From positions 18,809-82,808 of the forward strand of contig WBMZ01009007.1 in the NCBI GenBank assembly GCA_013400975.1: DNA of 64,000 nucleotides. Reading direction: 5' to 3'. This stretch comes from Atrichornis clamosus. Its lineage: Eukaryota; Chordata; Aves; Passeriformes; Menuridae. Shown in pieces: positions 25,301 to 38,735 of the stretch. The position numbers and the translations under genes are program-made. The notes under the pieces were generated by a model. That model did no database searches. It worked only from the letters and a program-made list of their open reading frames with translations, and was not told the origin of the DNA. Numbering within the stretch: the stretch's first letter is position 1; the number at the start of each line of letters is the position of its first letter.

Positions 25301-28300
25301 AGGCTGGGTGGTGTCAGGGTCTCCAGTGATACCCAGTTTTCTGAAAGCCTGTCTTTAATAAGTGCCATTTTCTTTAAAAAACAACAAAACCGATTCTTTT
25401 TGTGAGCAGCTGCTGCCGAGCAGCGACAATGGAGCAGCCTGTCCTGACAAAGCCACTCCCCGATGGCATTAAATGGGATTTCAGTGCTGGGGAGGGGTTT
25501 GTTCTGCTCAGCACGGGGCTGGAGGTCACCTGGGGCTATCAGCACTTCCACTCTGCCCTCGGAGGGGCAGGAAATTGTTTGGGTGCCCCGTGCCCAGCCC
25601 AGCCACAGGGAGTTCACACCTCCGGCAGCTGCAAGCCGGGGGAAGCGGGCTCCGACTTGTCCCTCAGATCATCCAGGCTGCTGGAGGAGATCGGAAGACA
25701 CGACCTAGATCCACCCTTTATCCATCCTTGCTTTTCAGAGGGAAAGGAGAGCAGAGTCAGGGTCAGATGAGGACACTGTGCTTTCCAAACACGCGAGAGC
25801 TGTAGCAGCTTCTCTGGGTCTCATCCCTGCCTTGGCCCTCAGCAGCTTTTGGGGCTGTCCCAGCTGGGACAAATATTGCTGGCCCAGAGACCCTGGGCTT
25901 CGCTGTCCTTCAGGATATTTGCGTCTCAGGGCTCAGCAGCACCAACTCAGCTCCTCAGGAACGCCCAGGTTTGCACAGCCAGGGACAGAACCCTCTGCCA
26001 GAGGCTTCCCTGAGCTGCAGAAGAGCGGGATGGAGAAAGTCCACACTCCCCAGCAGCTGTGGTGGGGAAGAAGCCTCCCTGCCCATGGCGACAGCCCCTG
26101 GGACAGCAAACCTCCTGCATCCGTCCTTCCCGGCGAGGCACCGAGGCGCAGAGCTCAGCCCCGTCCCCTTTTCAACCCAGAAGATTTATGACTTCAGCAC
26201 AAAGTCTCCCACTTCTTGAACTCACCCAACAGATCTTATGTCAACTCCACATTCTTTCGAAAGTGCCTGCTGTGTTTATTCAGTCCAGCCACTGGTTTAT
26301 TCTTGTTAAATATCTGTTTCAATTTGAGGCAAGTTCATGGCAGGTTCCTGTTTCCCCACTGCAGAGCTTTAGGATTAAACCCCCACTTGACAGCTGAGTA
26401 AATGACACCAACAAAGAGCTGTGCTTGACCTGTGGAACAGCTGAAAGAGACGGAGCAGAACTGAGCAAAAGATGGTTTTATTTATGTATTTGTTGGTTCT
26501 GCTCTGGTGTGGACCCTGTGTCTTTATTTTCCTACGGCTTGAACCAAGTGTCAGCCTGGGTATGGTGAAAAAAAATAACATTTCTTAATTGTAGCTGGGA
26601 TTGTTGCTGGGAAAAGTGGCTCGTTTACTTCTGAGGGCTCAGCATGAGCTGCAAGACCCCTGGGATATTCCAAATGGAAAACATATCTGTGCTGCCTCCC
26701 AAAAGGAGGAAGAATACACTGCCAAGGCTGAAAACTTGGGCTCTTTCATGGGACCCAGAAGGTTCCTCTGTATGTGATTGATTCTCCTGCACAGACATTT
26801 CTAGATGTTTTTCTGGCTTTTAAGTTAAGCAAGAAAAAAGAGCCCAGACTGAGTGTTCTGGAAGGATTTCCAGTCAGCACAGCCCTTCAGCTGTGTGCCT
26901 TGGGGTTCTGCCTGACTTTTCTCTTGAGAGGCAAAACCCTGTGGTCCATGTGCAGCAAAAGGACAGCGACACAACCGCGGATCCTCCCAGAGATTTTGGG
27001 AAAGGTTTGGTTTCCTTCTTGTGAGCTTCCATGAGGCCCTTTATAAGAGCTGTGTGGGTGTGGATGTGTGTTCACTTGGGGTCTGAGCCAACTGAACTCA
27101 GTGGGAGTCCTTTGAAAGTCCTCTCCTCTGCCCTGAGCAGGCCCCGGACTGAGCTTGTACTGGGAATACTCCTGGGGAAGGACTGACTTGAAGGAATGTT
27201 TTGTGGAAGGAGCAGCTTTTCGGAGCGTGTTGATAGAAAGCCATTACTGAACTCATAAATAAGAGCATTGGCACTGGCAGGGGTGAATTAAGTGAAGAGT
27301 GCATTAGGAGCACGGGTCATCCAAAGCCAAAACCCGGGGAAGAAAGTCTTTTAACTCCCAGAAGTTGCTCACATGCCATCAACCCTCCCAGATGCTTTGA
27401 TTTACACCGCCCGGGCGAGCTGCTCGCAGCGTGATGTGGCAGGAGGGAGCAGAGGCTGTGGAACCGCTGAGGTACTGGGGTGTTTTTTTTTTCATAGAGA
27501 GGTAAATATTGAAGTTCTACAAGTGCTGGAGGAGTGGGAGCAGTCAGGGAAGTCCTCACGCCGGTGTGGTGGGGAAGGGCTGTGACAGCACCCCCGGGGA
27601 CCAGGCCCTGCTCCTGCGCTGGGCTCCTTCAGCTGCTCTCGCTCTTTGAGTGCTCTCCTGGCCTTCCCCTCACATCAGCTGTGCCAAACTCTGAGTGGAA
27701 CCATCTGATAAAAGCTGGAAGTGTATCAAAGATGTGATTTGAACACAGCAATTCAGGCCTCATCTGCAGCCCAGAACCACCATCTGCTCGACGTGTCCTG
27801 TCCTGGTCCTTCGCCGCTGGGTGAGGACCGTGAGCAGCATCCCCGAGCTCCTCCAACGAGCACAGAAACCTGAAACTCCCCTCACTCTGGGGAAAGTTTC
27901 TGGAGCTTTATGGATGTCAGAAGAGCAGGAGGAACTCACATGTTGTACAGCTCATGGAAATATCAGCAAATGGTCGGGGCACCAGAGGGATGAGTTTAGA
28001 GGGAAGAATTAGAGCTTGGATCTATAGCTTGGCTCGGAGAGGCGAGTTGGAGAAGTGGACAGAAAAGCATTTCTGGAAGGATTTCAAGGGTGTGAGCACA
28101 CAGGACTGAGGTGAAATATGTGGGATGGCACTGGGAGGTGTGATTGGGAGCACAGGAATCATAGGGAAGAGGCAGGACTGTGCAGCACGAGGTGAGCGAG
28201 ATCAGCCCGTGACCCAGTTTCATATTCTTGCCATGAAAAACTAGAAAACAGGAATTTTTAATTTAACTAATTGTTTCGTTTATTTTTTTGAAGTGCCATT

Positions 28301-31300
28301 AAACATCACCATCTTTTTTCCAACTGGTTTGGAACTTCCAGAACGATCATAGAGAGTTTTTGTGCATCATCCCTCTACACAGCATCACAAACTGTGCAGT
28401 TTTAGGAGCTTAAGGATCCCCTCTCAGTAAAAGTAAATACAAATATTAAACCAGGGGATATGGAAAAGTTACTGATTTGTCCACAATAAATTGGCAAGAA
28501 GGAGGATCCATACTCTAAAATATTTTAGTCTCCAACATGTGTGATTGTGGGGTCTCATCTATTTCTCATCTTCGACTGCCCAAATCTCATTGGCGTAAAA
28601 AAGAATTATCTGAGAACAGCTACACTTTATCTTAGCCGAGAGTTATTCCTTAAAAAAACCCTCTGCATGTTCTTACATCATGCCCTGGGAAGCTATCACT
28701 AATTAGGGACAGATGAATCAATTCAGATAAAATTAAATCCTGTTTCAACTTTTGCCCCAGTTTCTCCCTTCCTGCCGCTCGCAGGAGCCTGGAGTGTTCT
28801 CATGGCTTTGGTTGTGTTTTTGTGGCTCTGCTTTGCCTGCTCAGGACTTGAATTCCTTGGAAATACAGGCACTGGGATGCTTTCTGTCCTGCCCAAAAGT
28901 GAGGGAAAAGAATAGCTGTGCTTGTTTCAGCAAGGAAAGCTCAGACTCAACAAGCCTCAAGGGGACGTGAATATAAACCAAAGTTTTACTTTGCGGCACA
29001 AAAAGAAATTAAAAAAAAAAATCAATTTGCATTAATCAAAAACCTCTTAAGAGATTTCCAACATGCATTTTCCAGACTCAAGGAGCTTTGCAGACAGAGG
29101 ATTCCCACTGGCTGGGTCAGAGTCTCTGCTGGCATCCAGTTGGGGTGTCTAATCCAACATATCTCCCACTGACATCCACCAAAGCACCTCTCTTGGAGGT
29201 TCCTCCATCAAACCTAATCACCTGTGGTCCAAGGAGTGTGTGCCTATGGAACGGCATCCAAGGGAAAACTTGGCCTGTCAGCATAAGCACATTTAGTGCT
29301 GATTTATCAGCGGGTGTGTAAATGGAAAATCAGGTTTGCAGCGCTCAAATGGACACCAGCAGCTTTTCCCTCAGCCAAGCTGGACCCCTAGGCTTCCTGA
29401 AATTCACTTATCACCGTGCTCCCCATCTCCTTGGGAACGAGCAGAGGGTAATTCTGTATTCCACAAACTTTCCTCTGCTGCATTCAGGGAAAGCTCCAGT
29501 CACTTCCCTGAGCAGGATTTGCTCTCCCACAAATCCCTCAATAAAATATCAACAGCAACCTTCCCTTTTGGACAGAAGGTTGAGGAATTCTCATGAACAC
29601 GGAGTGCAGGTGACAGTCCCGTGGCAAATCGGTTTTACAAGCTGCTTTCCAACACGTTCATTTTCTAACAGGGAAAACTTGATATTTTTCCCAGAAAAAA
29701 CATTTGCAAATCTCATTCCTCTGTTTTTTTGCTAAAACATTTCTTTTGCTGCGTCATCCCTCCCGGAGTGTTTGCAGGTTGGCTGTTTTCTGGGACAGAA
29801 AGGTGAAGGGAAGGGTTCAGAAGAAGAACTTTTCTCTATTTTTGTCCTGATGTACACGTGAGCCAGCGCTTGACTGGTATGATGTTCACAACCAGGATGA
29901 CTCAAAAAATCCTAAAACTGACATATTCCCTGCCCAGGCATTATCCCTGCCCCTGGTTAGTGGGACAGCCCCTCGGGATGGGACTCTGGGCTTTTTCTGG
30001 GGGGAGCTTTCCATTGTTTTGCTATCGGTTGAAATTTCCAGCTGAAAAAGATATTAAATCCCCAATTTCCACTGCTCTTCCCTGTGGGCTAAGCAGAAAT
30101 GCTCTTCCCACCCTCAGAAAATGAATCCCTCACTCTGCCCCACAGGCTCCCGTCTCTTGGCAGGGTTTGGCTCCGCAGGGCACAGCCCCATGCACAGCCC
30201 CCTTCCCAAAGCACAGGCCTGGCCACATTCCAGCTCCAGGCACCCGTGGGAATTTCCCAAGGGAGGGGGGGCTGCTCCAGACCACAGCAGTCCTTGGGGC
30301 ATCTCCTCACCAAGCTTCCATGAGCCCCTCAACCTATTTCTTCCACAGACGCCAAGGATCCCACCCCACAACTCCCCGTTTTCCAGCATGGAAGCCAGGC
30401 AGGGGAGTCACTCCTGAAACAATCCTTTGGCACAGATGAACTCCCAGGCTCTCCCACAAAGGGACACATCCCTGTCCGTGGCTGTTGGAGACAAGATTGA
30501 CGCTCCAGCCCTCTTTTGGGAGCCACCTTGCAAACACGGAAAGAACAAACCCCGGGAGGGCTGATCCTCAAAGCATTTACAACTCGGCTGGCACCATCCC
30601 AAGGGAAAGTGGTTCTGCCGGAGATGTGCGAGGCAGGAGCACAAGGTGGTTTAGGCAGCTTTCCACCTCTCATCTCGTTTGCAACGTGTGCTGTTTGGGT
30701 TCTGGTTGTAGTGCTGGAGCTCTCCCTCCTCTCCAAGCGGGCTCTGCTTTTCGTAGGGAAAGCAAGAAGGCTTCAGCCATCAGGAGCTCACGCCAAGTCT
30801 CCAGACAAATCTGTTTGAAGGTTCCTGGTCTGGTAGTGATTAGTCCAAGGTGGAGGAGGGAACAGAGAGAAAGAGGGAAAGGGGGGAAATCAAGATAAGA
30901 TACCCCTCCTTGAAGGGGTATTGCAATTATTCAGGGTTTAATTTATGAACTCTCTGGACTCTTTGTGGCGCATTCGTCTCAGATTTGTCTGCGGTGAACA
31001 ACGTGCCTTTCAACAAGGCAAGGAGAAATTGAAGCCTGTTCCAGGCTGTCACAAATGTTTTCATTCCTGTGATGGCCTCAAAGACCGGCAGCAAACACCC
31101 ATTCCCCAGGCACAGCGCTGCAGCCAAGAGGGAACGAGCCGGAGGACACCATCTCCATGGGCCCAAGGCTACCAGGGATTAAACACGTTCCTGGGGACAT
31201 GTCCAACAAGAGGGTTGGAAGGGTTCTGGCTATGAATTAAATCTATGAGAGCGTTTTCAAAACTCCATCCACAAAATATCTTGGCTTCCTTATTGGTGAG

Positions 31301-34300
31301 TCAAGTGAGGAGCGCAAGGAGCACGCGGGAACGTGGCCACTACAGCAGCGTTTAATTCATTCTGGTGACGCTTTTTTTGCATGGAAAGCCTTCCATAAAA
31401 AGGAGTGCAGTGCCGGGATCCACAGGCTCCATTCCTGCCGGGGCAGTTCACAGCTTTTACACGGCTGTAGGGAAGAAATCCAAGCTCCAGGTTCCAGTCC
31501 TGCCGTCTGCAGGAGGCGCGGCCACAGCTCGTTACCTGCGCCTTCCCCTCCCTCTCCCGGCACAGGAGAGGTGGGAATCGACTCCCAGCCGCTGGAAAAG
31601 CCATCGGAGGGGACGGTTCAGCGCCGGGGCAGCAGTTCCAGCCTCCTGTCTCGGATGCTCCTAACGCAAAACTCAAATTTTCCATCTGTCCCTCCAAGCT
31701 CTGCTCCCTTTAGGGGTCTGACGTTCCCCTCTCTGCTCCGAGCCCGATTCCAAACCTGTTTTAAAGTGAGGATGAGAAGAGCTCCAGCCAGTCTTTTGGG
31801 GAAGTTTTCTTGGTTTGAAAGGATTTTGCTGCCATGTGTTTGGTCCTGGCATCCTGTGGTGATGCCACGGACAGGAAGGAGACTTCTCCCAGCTGAGGAC
31901 AGAAGATACGGTCACGATCATCCTGCACTCACACCCAGCCTGGCACATTCCAGAGCTCAGGAGCAGAGCCTGGAAGGTGAATTTCATCAGGCTCTCTGCA
32001 GAGAAAGCCAGTCTGCTTAAGAGGGAGGCTATGGGGGCATCCCTGCCACCCACAGAACCTACAGGGAGAATCTGCATGGAAAAGGAACATTCCTTTTCCT
32101 CTATGTGTGGGGAGCCCATAGGGTGGTCCAAAGAGATGGGAATACACAGGGTTAAAAGCAGCCCTGGCTCCAGTCAAACTGATTGCAAAACCCCCTTTGA
32201 CTCCCGTGAAGCAATTTCCCCACCACCATCACCAGTTGTTTCTTCCCAGAAAGGTGAAGGACACGATGGGAAGTTACAGTCAGAGCGGTGCAAGGAATGC
32301 AGATGGTTTATTAGGAATCTGTGCCAGTTCTTCTGCAGCAGCCTCAGTCCTCCTGTGGCCCTGCCTTGCAGCTTTGTTCTCGTGAGTCCTCCAGGGAGCT
32401 AATTTAAAAAGCAGGAATGTTCACCAAAAAAATGACGTTCTGTCTCTGTGGCTGGTCCTGGTAGCTGGGAAGTGGGAGGGAAAAGCAGGAAACCTTTGGG
32501 AAAGGCAGAGACCCACCCAGTCAGGGCAAAGGTGTTGTTTGCTGCAGCAAAGGCAGGATCTTACCTCTGGATTTGCTGCTGGCTCTCCCCACAAAACACT
32601 CCAGAGAAATCAATTGTCCTATTTTTGGTTAAGGCTGCAGGCTCCCCCTGCAAACCTGGGCTCAATTATTTGGGTACAGCAGGCTGGAAGTTGACCTGCA
32701 AGTTCCAAAGAAAAACGTTAATAAACCAATTGTGTCTCTCCAGCAGAGAAACGGAAACAAAACCTAAATCAGGCACACTTTGGTTGTGGAAAATTTTGCA
32801 GACCAGAGGTGTTTGCAGAAGCACTCTGAGTAATGTGAGTGATTAAGAAATTAGAGCTGTCTTTGCTGAGACAACTTAGAAATAAATGCATAAACTAATG
32901 GGAGTTTGATGAGAACTTTTTAATCATTTTTACAAACATCTGTGCACTGACAGCAGCTCCTTTGCTGTTCTTCATGCCAGAGTGACTGGGAGAAAACTGA
33001 GTTAGTTCCGATATTAAGATGCCACTGAAGGGGAATCAGGGTGTGAGGGGAAGGCTCTGGGAAGTGAGCACATTTATTCAGGATGAATAAGCCCCTTGTG
33101 GTAAACAGATTTCTCTAATCCCCCTCTCTCGTGGTGGAACTCCTCGGCTGGCATCAGATCTCTGCTATAACCAGCAATTTTTCCTACCAATTACCCAGCA
33201 GTTCCAGTCCATCTCCCTCTGAAATAACAGGCAGGTCATTAATGTCAAATTCCAATAGGATGATAAGGGAATTTATTGCTGAGATGATCACTGGAGCCAG
33301 GGTGATGAATGGGCTCGGAAGGATTTTAGGGCATTATTTCCCAGCGCTCACCAACCAGTTCTGTCCTTTTTGTGCCTGTGGCTCTAGCCTGGCTCCTCCG
33401 TGTCTTCACTTTGCTTTTAGGGGGTTATTTCCGTACAAGGATGTGCATTTTCCTCCAGGTTTTATTCCTGCTCCAAGAAAACAAGACAAGGGCAATTAGA
33501 CCCGTCACGGGGCTGATGCTTTTGATGGGGTTTGTTGTACTTGGCACCCTGTCAGCAGCCGGGGCTGCGATGAAAAAGGTGCTCGTTTAAGGTGCTTTAA
33601 TCATCGCTGAAGTGTCGTGTAGAGGGTGAAAATGAGCTGCTTTGCTTTTGAAGCTGCTGAGGAGATGCAGTTTGAAGATGGGCTCCCCACTGCTGCTCAG
33701 CTCCAAGGTTTGGGTTGCTCCCTTTCCTTTCCCAGAAATGTGGCTTTACCTGAAGCTGTTTAATAGTAAAGGTGGATCTAAGAGGAAGATTCCCAGCACA
33801 GCCTGGTGGTAGAGCAGGTTGGCACCCGAAGGATTGCTCCAGCCCATGGTAAAGTGCAGGCTTTTTAATGATCCCAAGCATCAGGAGCAGAGAAAGAGGG
33901 ACTTTCCTTCACCCAGCCCAATTTAGAGCAGTGACCAGCAGCAAGAAGCAAAGCAGAAGCAGGGAAATCCCCAAACTGCTGCTTCTGGTGAAGAGGAAAA
34001 ACAATCTGATGTCTTTTAGCAGCCCTACCAAGCCTGAATATCTTGAGACAGCCCCAGCAGATCTTCCCAGACAGTTCTTCTCTCCAAGCCAAACTCTTCA
34101 GTGTCCTTTTCTCATTAAGTATCATCTGCTGGATCGCTCTGAGGGAGCAGTGGGATGTACAGAGCTGTCACTGCCATCTCACAGCCAGCCACTGACAGTG
34201 GTGTGTGCCTGCCATGCAGCAAGGGAAGAAAAATAGAGCTGAGGATGCAGGTCTGTGGTTTGTTTGTGCAAAAAAACCCCACGATATTTTTAAAATTTCG

Positions 34301-36432
34301 GTCTGTACCCTGATGGTGTCCTAACGAGGAAGGGCAGGGGGCACTTCTCAGGCTTTCAAACCAGCTGGAATTTTTAACCCTGGCTGTTTTTCTCATTCCC
34401 AGAGATACAGTCAGGGTTTACATGCCTTTATGTCATTATAACCTGGGTGGATTTTTCCTTTTGGGCAGAGAAAGATAATTTCCCAGTGGAAGTGCTGCCC
34501 CTTTCCCTTGCTCTGCCTTTGGTCAAGGATGGTGTTGTTCTTGCCTCGTGCCCTGCAGCTCTGCCAAAGCAGAATTCCTCAAAAGTTATCCAGTCTTATG
34601 GTGGAAGGAACAGGAGTTAGATCTGGCTTTTACTTTTATTTTGGCAAGTTTTGTTTTGCCTCTCCAGGTGGGTCAGTGATGGGGCAAGCCACAATCAGTG
34701 AAAAGTCCCCCAAATCTGTCTACGGTCAAAATACAGAGAAAAAAAACTGTGTCTGGAAAATCATTCTTTCCTCTATGAGTTAAACCCTTCCTGTTTCAAG
34801 GGTTAGGTCAAATGCAAACCTTGCTGACTGAGGGGAAAACTGCACCTCTGGAAACCTCCCTGAAAAGGCATCTCAGCATCTTTCCCATCAGAAACCCACC
34901 CCAGGTCCTGGGATTGCTCAAGGGATCGGCCACCATCGAGCTCTGGTGGTTTCTGCCTCCTCCCCTGGCTCCTGGGTGGTTTGGGATGAGAGAGTTCATC
35001 TCTTTGTGCTGCTTTTTCCCTTATGGAGATCCTGGTCTCCTGCAGCTCTGCTCTGGACACCAAGCAGTGGCAGGAGCACTGCTCTGCCAGGTTCAGCTGC
35101 CTGAAACTCGGGATACTGAAGTTTAGGGATCACTGGTCTCATCCAGCTGGGCCTCATCTACGACATCTCCCCGAGAGAAAAGTCCAAGGTGTTCAAAAAA
35201 CAAGAGCCTTTGCTAAATTTATAGAGAGATGCAGATGATGCTGCATCTAAAATTAAGCAGGGAGCAAATGTTTGATCTGGGTTCAGCCATTCCCCACTTT
35301 ATTGGAAGACAGTCACACTTGGGGATCTGAAGTCTGGGTCTAATACACAGCACAGCATTAATAGATGTTGGAAAGGGTTGCTACAAGCTATTACAGAGGC
35401 AAAGTAAAAGAAATCAGATGTTTATGTCCAATTATGCTATTGTACAGATCAGTGGCCAGGAGACAGCAGAGACAGTAAAAAGGAAAAGTGCCTTTTTCCA
35501 GTTGGGGACGGCGTCGAGATGGATGGATAAGGAGAGGAAGGCACGAGGGGCTCAGGTTTCCCTTACGTCCCTCTGGCAGGGAAGAGACAAATCCCAAATC
35601 TGCTGAGTCTCAGTGAAGGCAAAAGGGGTTTTCCTGTGGTGCCTCTGTCGAGCTTTGAGTCAGGAGTGGGTGTGCAAGCCCACGGTGACATCCGTGCCCC
35701 ACCCCTGGCACGGCAGCACACCCTGCTCTGCTCTCTGTTGGCTGCAGCAGCAATAAATCAACTTTCAGACAGTTTGTCCTACACCTCAATCAATCACGGG
35801 GCTCTCTGATCCACCCTGCAGACATCAGGATCTCCAGCAAGCCACAGAAGGTTCGTCCCCACCTTGACCCTGGGGTTGGCAAAATTTCTGTCTGGCCAGA
35901 GGTCCCTGTGTGACACGAGCAGCCCCAGAGCAGCACTGTGCTGTCTGCCCCACCCAAACCCTGCAGCAGGGGTTCCCCAGGCATCCGTGGTGCTGAGCCA
36001 GATCCCACCGGCGGTGCTGGGCACTGCCTGGTGTCCCTCACGGCACCCAAACCCAGGGATGGAGCCTGGGAGTCCCTTGGGAGCAGGACTGGCGTGTCAG
36101 CCAGCAGAGAGGGACATGTCACCGGGCAGAAAGGGACCTATCATGGCCTGCAGTTGCCCTCACTACAGTCAGAGTTGTAAAAAAACCCCTCCAGCATCCC
36201 CAGGAAAGTTCCCATCACCACTGCCCCAGCCATCCACGCAATCCGTGGGAGGATAAAGGCTGGGAGAGGGAGGAGGGGGAGAGAGATAAACAATTTCCTA
36301 CCCAGTCGTGGCTCAAGCCCATCTTACAAGAAACACATGGTCCCTGACACAATATTTAGCTCTCCTGTAACATGGTCCATTTGGAGGCTGGTGGCTGCGT
36401 GGAGAGCTGTAGTAAAACATTCTTTGCTGGTA
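25301..36432. other. Long unique stretch, no gene recognised
   Basis: Eleven kilobases show no CR1 copy that I could recognise. There is a T10 run at 27483-27492 and an AT-rich stretch at about 28240-28520. A small CpG-richer patch lies near 31530-31640. Open frames up to ~150 codons exist on both strands, but none has a recognisable domain or credible splice signals. Confidence 0.5.
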
Positions 36433-36447
36433 ACACACACACACACA
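36433..36447. repeat. (AC)n microsatellite
   Basis: Seven and a half uninterrupted AC units. Confidence 0.85.
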
Positions 36448-38134
36448 GAGACAGAAAAACCCAGCCTTAGGAATAATAACTGTGGTTAACTCCATAAAGG
36501 CTGGAGAAGGATGGCAGTGAGCTTCCCCTGGCGCTGGGATCTGCCTCAGCATCTCGTCAGGATGAGCCAAACCCAGCTCCATTGGTTTGAAACGCTTCTC
36601 CTGATAGATTGTGACCCCTTGGCTTTGCTCCATTAAACCCAGAGGAGGGGAACCAGCGCTTTTGGAGCTGGAATTTTTCCTTCAGTGAGCTGCCTCTCTG
36701 CTCAGAAAACAGTCCCGGCGAGGCTCGCTGTGTTACGCCAAAATAAAAAAGCCTTTTTAAAAATTATTTTTATTCAACTTTTGTGCTCATTAGCTCAGGA
36801 ACTTACAGTTGGAGTTGTCAGTGGGCTCCTCTTGCCAACACATTGCAGGGCTTCACGGGAGTGACATCATTTGGCCTCGGAGGAGCAGCTAAGTGGAAAC
36901 ACATTTGCGTTTGCTCGTGTTGCTCCGGCTCCGTTTCGCTCCCTCCCTGGATTCACCGAGCAGAGCAGGAGGTCAGGAGGCTCTCAGTGCCCACGGAGCA
37001 CAGGCACCAGCATCCCCCGGGAGATCACACCCCACGGGCACTGCGCTCCCCAAAACCATCCGAAATCCTCCTGCAATTGGTCCAGATGATCCCTGCTCCA
37101 ATTCTGGGCAAAAGCACGAAAAACCAAGTATTTAACTCCTCCTGGCTAATCCCTGCTGCCTCCTTAGGTTTTCCCTCAAATTTCTCCTGGACCTGTGTCC
37201 TTCCCCTCCCAGCTCACTCCAAGCCAGAGTGTCCCCATGGTCAGCAGTCTCTGTCCTTCCCACTCCTTCACTTTCTGCTCTGGAGTGCAGGGTCTGGTTT
37301 GCCCAGACAACATTTTCATTAAGGAATTAAAAACCCTCCCCACACCAGCCCAGTCCTGGTATAATCAAGTGCAAACCAGATCCCACCAAAGGAAATTTCT
37401 TAGTGATGTAGCCTGAATTTTTTCCTGATCATGACAGGACTGTGCAGCAACAGTTTTACCTACAGTGTCTTCATTTGCTCCTCAATTTGTCCATTAACAA
37501 AATTCCAAGGGTGGCTGACACCCCGCCGTGCCTACCAGAACTGCGTATCTTGCGTGGTGCTGGTACTTTTCTAACCTCAAAGCTGAGGAGAGAGGGGATG
37601 GTAAACAAAATGAGGGTCCCTGTTGCAGGCCGGAGTGGATTTTTGAGTTGCAGAGAGGGGCTGGTGACCCCGTGGGCTGGCAGCGACTCCTCCTCTGCTC
37701 TGTCCCAGCCTGCCCAGGGAAGGGGACTTGGGGACTTGCTGGGAGCTGGAGCAGATTTGGAGCTTCCCCCTGAGTTTTGCGTGTCAGTGCAGCCCCAGCT
37801 GCTCCTCTCCCTCGTGCTGCAACGAGCTGCTAATAAACAGCTCAGTATTTATAAGAATAAAGCCAAGAAGCTGTCCTTTCAGAGGCCACCCCAGCGAGCT
37901 CCTGCCACCCAGTTCACCAGCTGGACTCAGGAAGCTCTTGGAAAGGCGATGCCTCGGAGCAGCCCTCACCAGCACACCCAACCCCTCTCCCTGCATCTGC
38001 TTCTCACCACGACACCACCACCAGCCTTCCCTCTGGGCTGCGGAGTTTGGTTTTGAAGTCAATTTTTGGTCGCGGTTCATAATTTCTGCACGTTGACGTT
38101 TAGCCACGAGGAAGCAATTTCTTCAGAGAGTGCC
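36448..38134. other. Unique sequence, no gene recognised
   Basis: Nothing supportable. A short AT-rich stretch lies at 36740-36780. The 204-codon plus-strand frame at 37442-38056 has no recognisable motif. Confidence 0.55.
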
Positions 38135-38670
38135 CTGAGCGTGTCCCGCTCCTCGGGGGGTTTGTCCCAGAGGATGTGGTGCAGGGCTGGCTGCGCTGGC
38201 TCACGGCTGTGGGAGCCCCACGGAGGCGGAGGAGTCCGGGGAGAGGAGTCCTGCGCAGTGGGGCTGCTGGCGCTGTTGCATCCTTGGAAGGAGCAGCAGA
38301 GGAAGGGCAGCTTCCATGAACACCCCGGGGACGCATCCTGCAACACCTCGACCCCGTCCCTCCCCCTCGGCAGCCTGGAGACAAGCGGGGAGATGGGAGG
38401 CATCTTCCTTCGCATGGTAACCCTGCTGTGGCCCCCAGGGCTTCGGGGGAGCCCCCCGAGCATCCCCGCGGGTGCCCGCGGCCCGGGCGCGGCTGCGGCG
38501 CTCCGGGAGCTCCGGAAAAGGCAGCCGTGAGCACCATCTAGTGATGCCGGCCGCGGGCCCGGGGCATCCAGCCCTCGGTGGGGGCTGCCCGGGCCGGCCC
38601 GGAGCCAACAGACCCCAAAATCCCCGCGGGAACCGGGCTGGGCACCGGTGGGATGGGTCGGGCATCACTG
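38135..38670. promoter_or_regulatory. CpG-rich island, candidate promoter
   Basis: CpG dinucleotides are dense, most clearly at 38440-38640, where the sequence is nearly all G and C, unlike the CpG-poor surroundings. It contains an ETS-type CCGGAA at 38512-38517 and a CTCF-like motif at 38531-38544. No TATA box was seen, which is normal for CpG-island promoters. A good 5' splice site (GAG|GTAAGA) lies at 38735 on the plus strand, which would fit a short first exon of a plus-strand transcript. Direction and product are inference. Confidence 0.55.
38531..38544 (-). promoter_or_regulatory. CTCF-like motif
   Basis: The minus strand reads TCACTAGATGGTGC, 12 of 14 positions of CCASYAGRKGGCRS with an intact ACTAGATGG core. 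It lies inside the CpG-rich island. Confidence 0.45.
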
Positions 38671-38735
38671 AGCTGGGTTGGGTCCCACTGCGCTGGGCTG
38701 GGTGCTGTGCGTAGCATTCCACACCCTTGGAGAGG

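Noticed and set aside
38077..38722. Overlapping minus-strand frames of 128-173 codons in the CpG island
   Set aside because: Arg/Pro/Ala/Gly-rich translations are expected from GC-rich DNA with few stop codons. Three frames are open at once, so length is not evidence.
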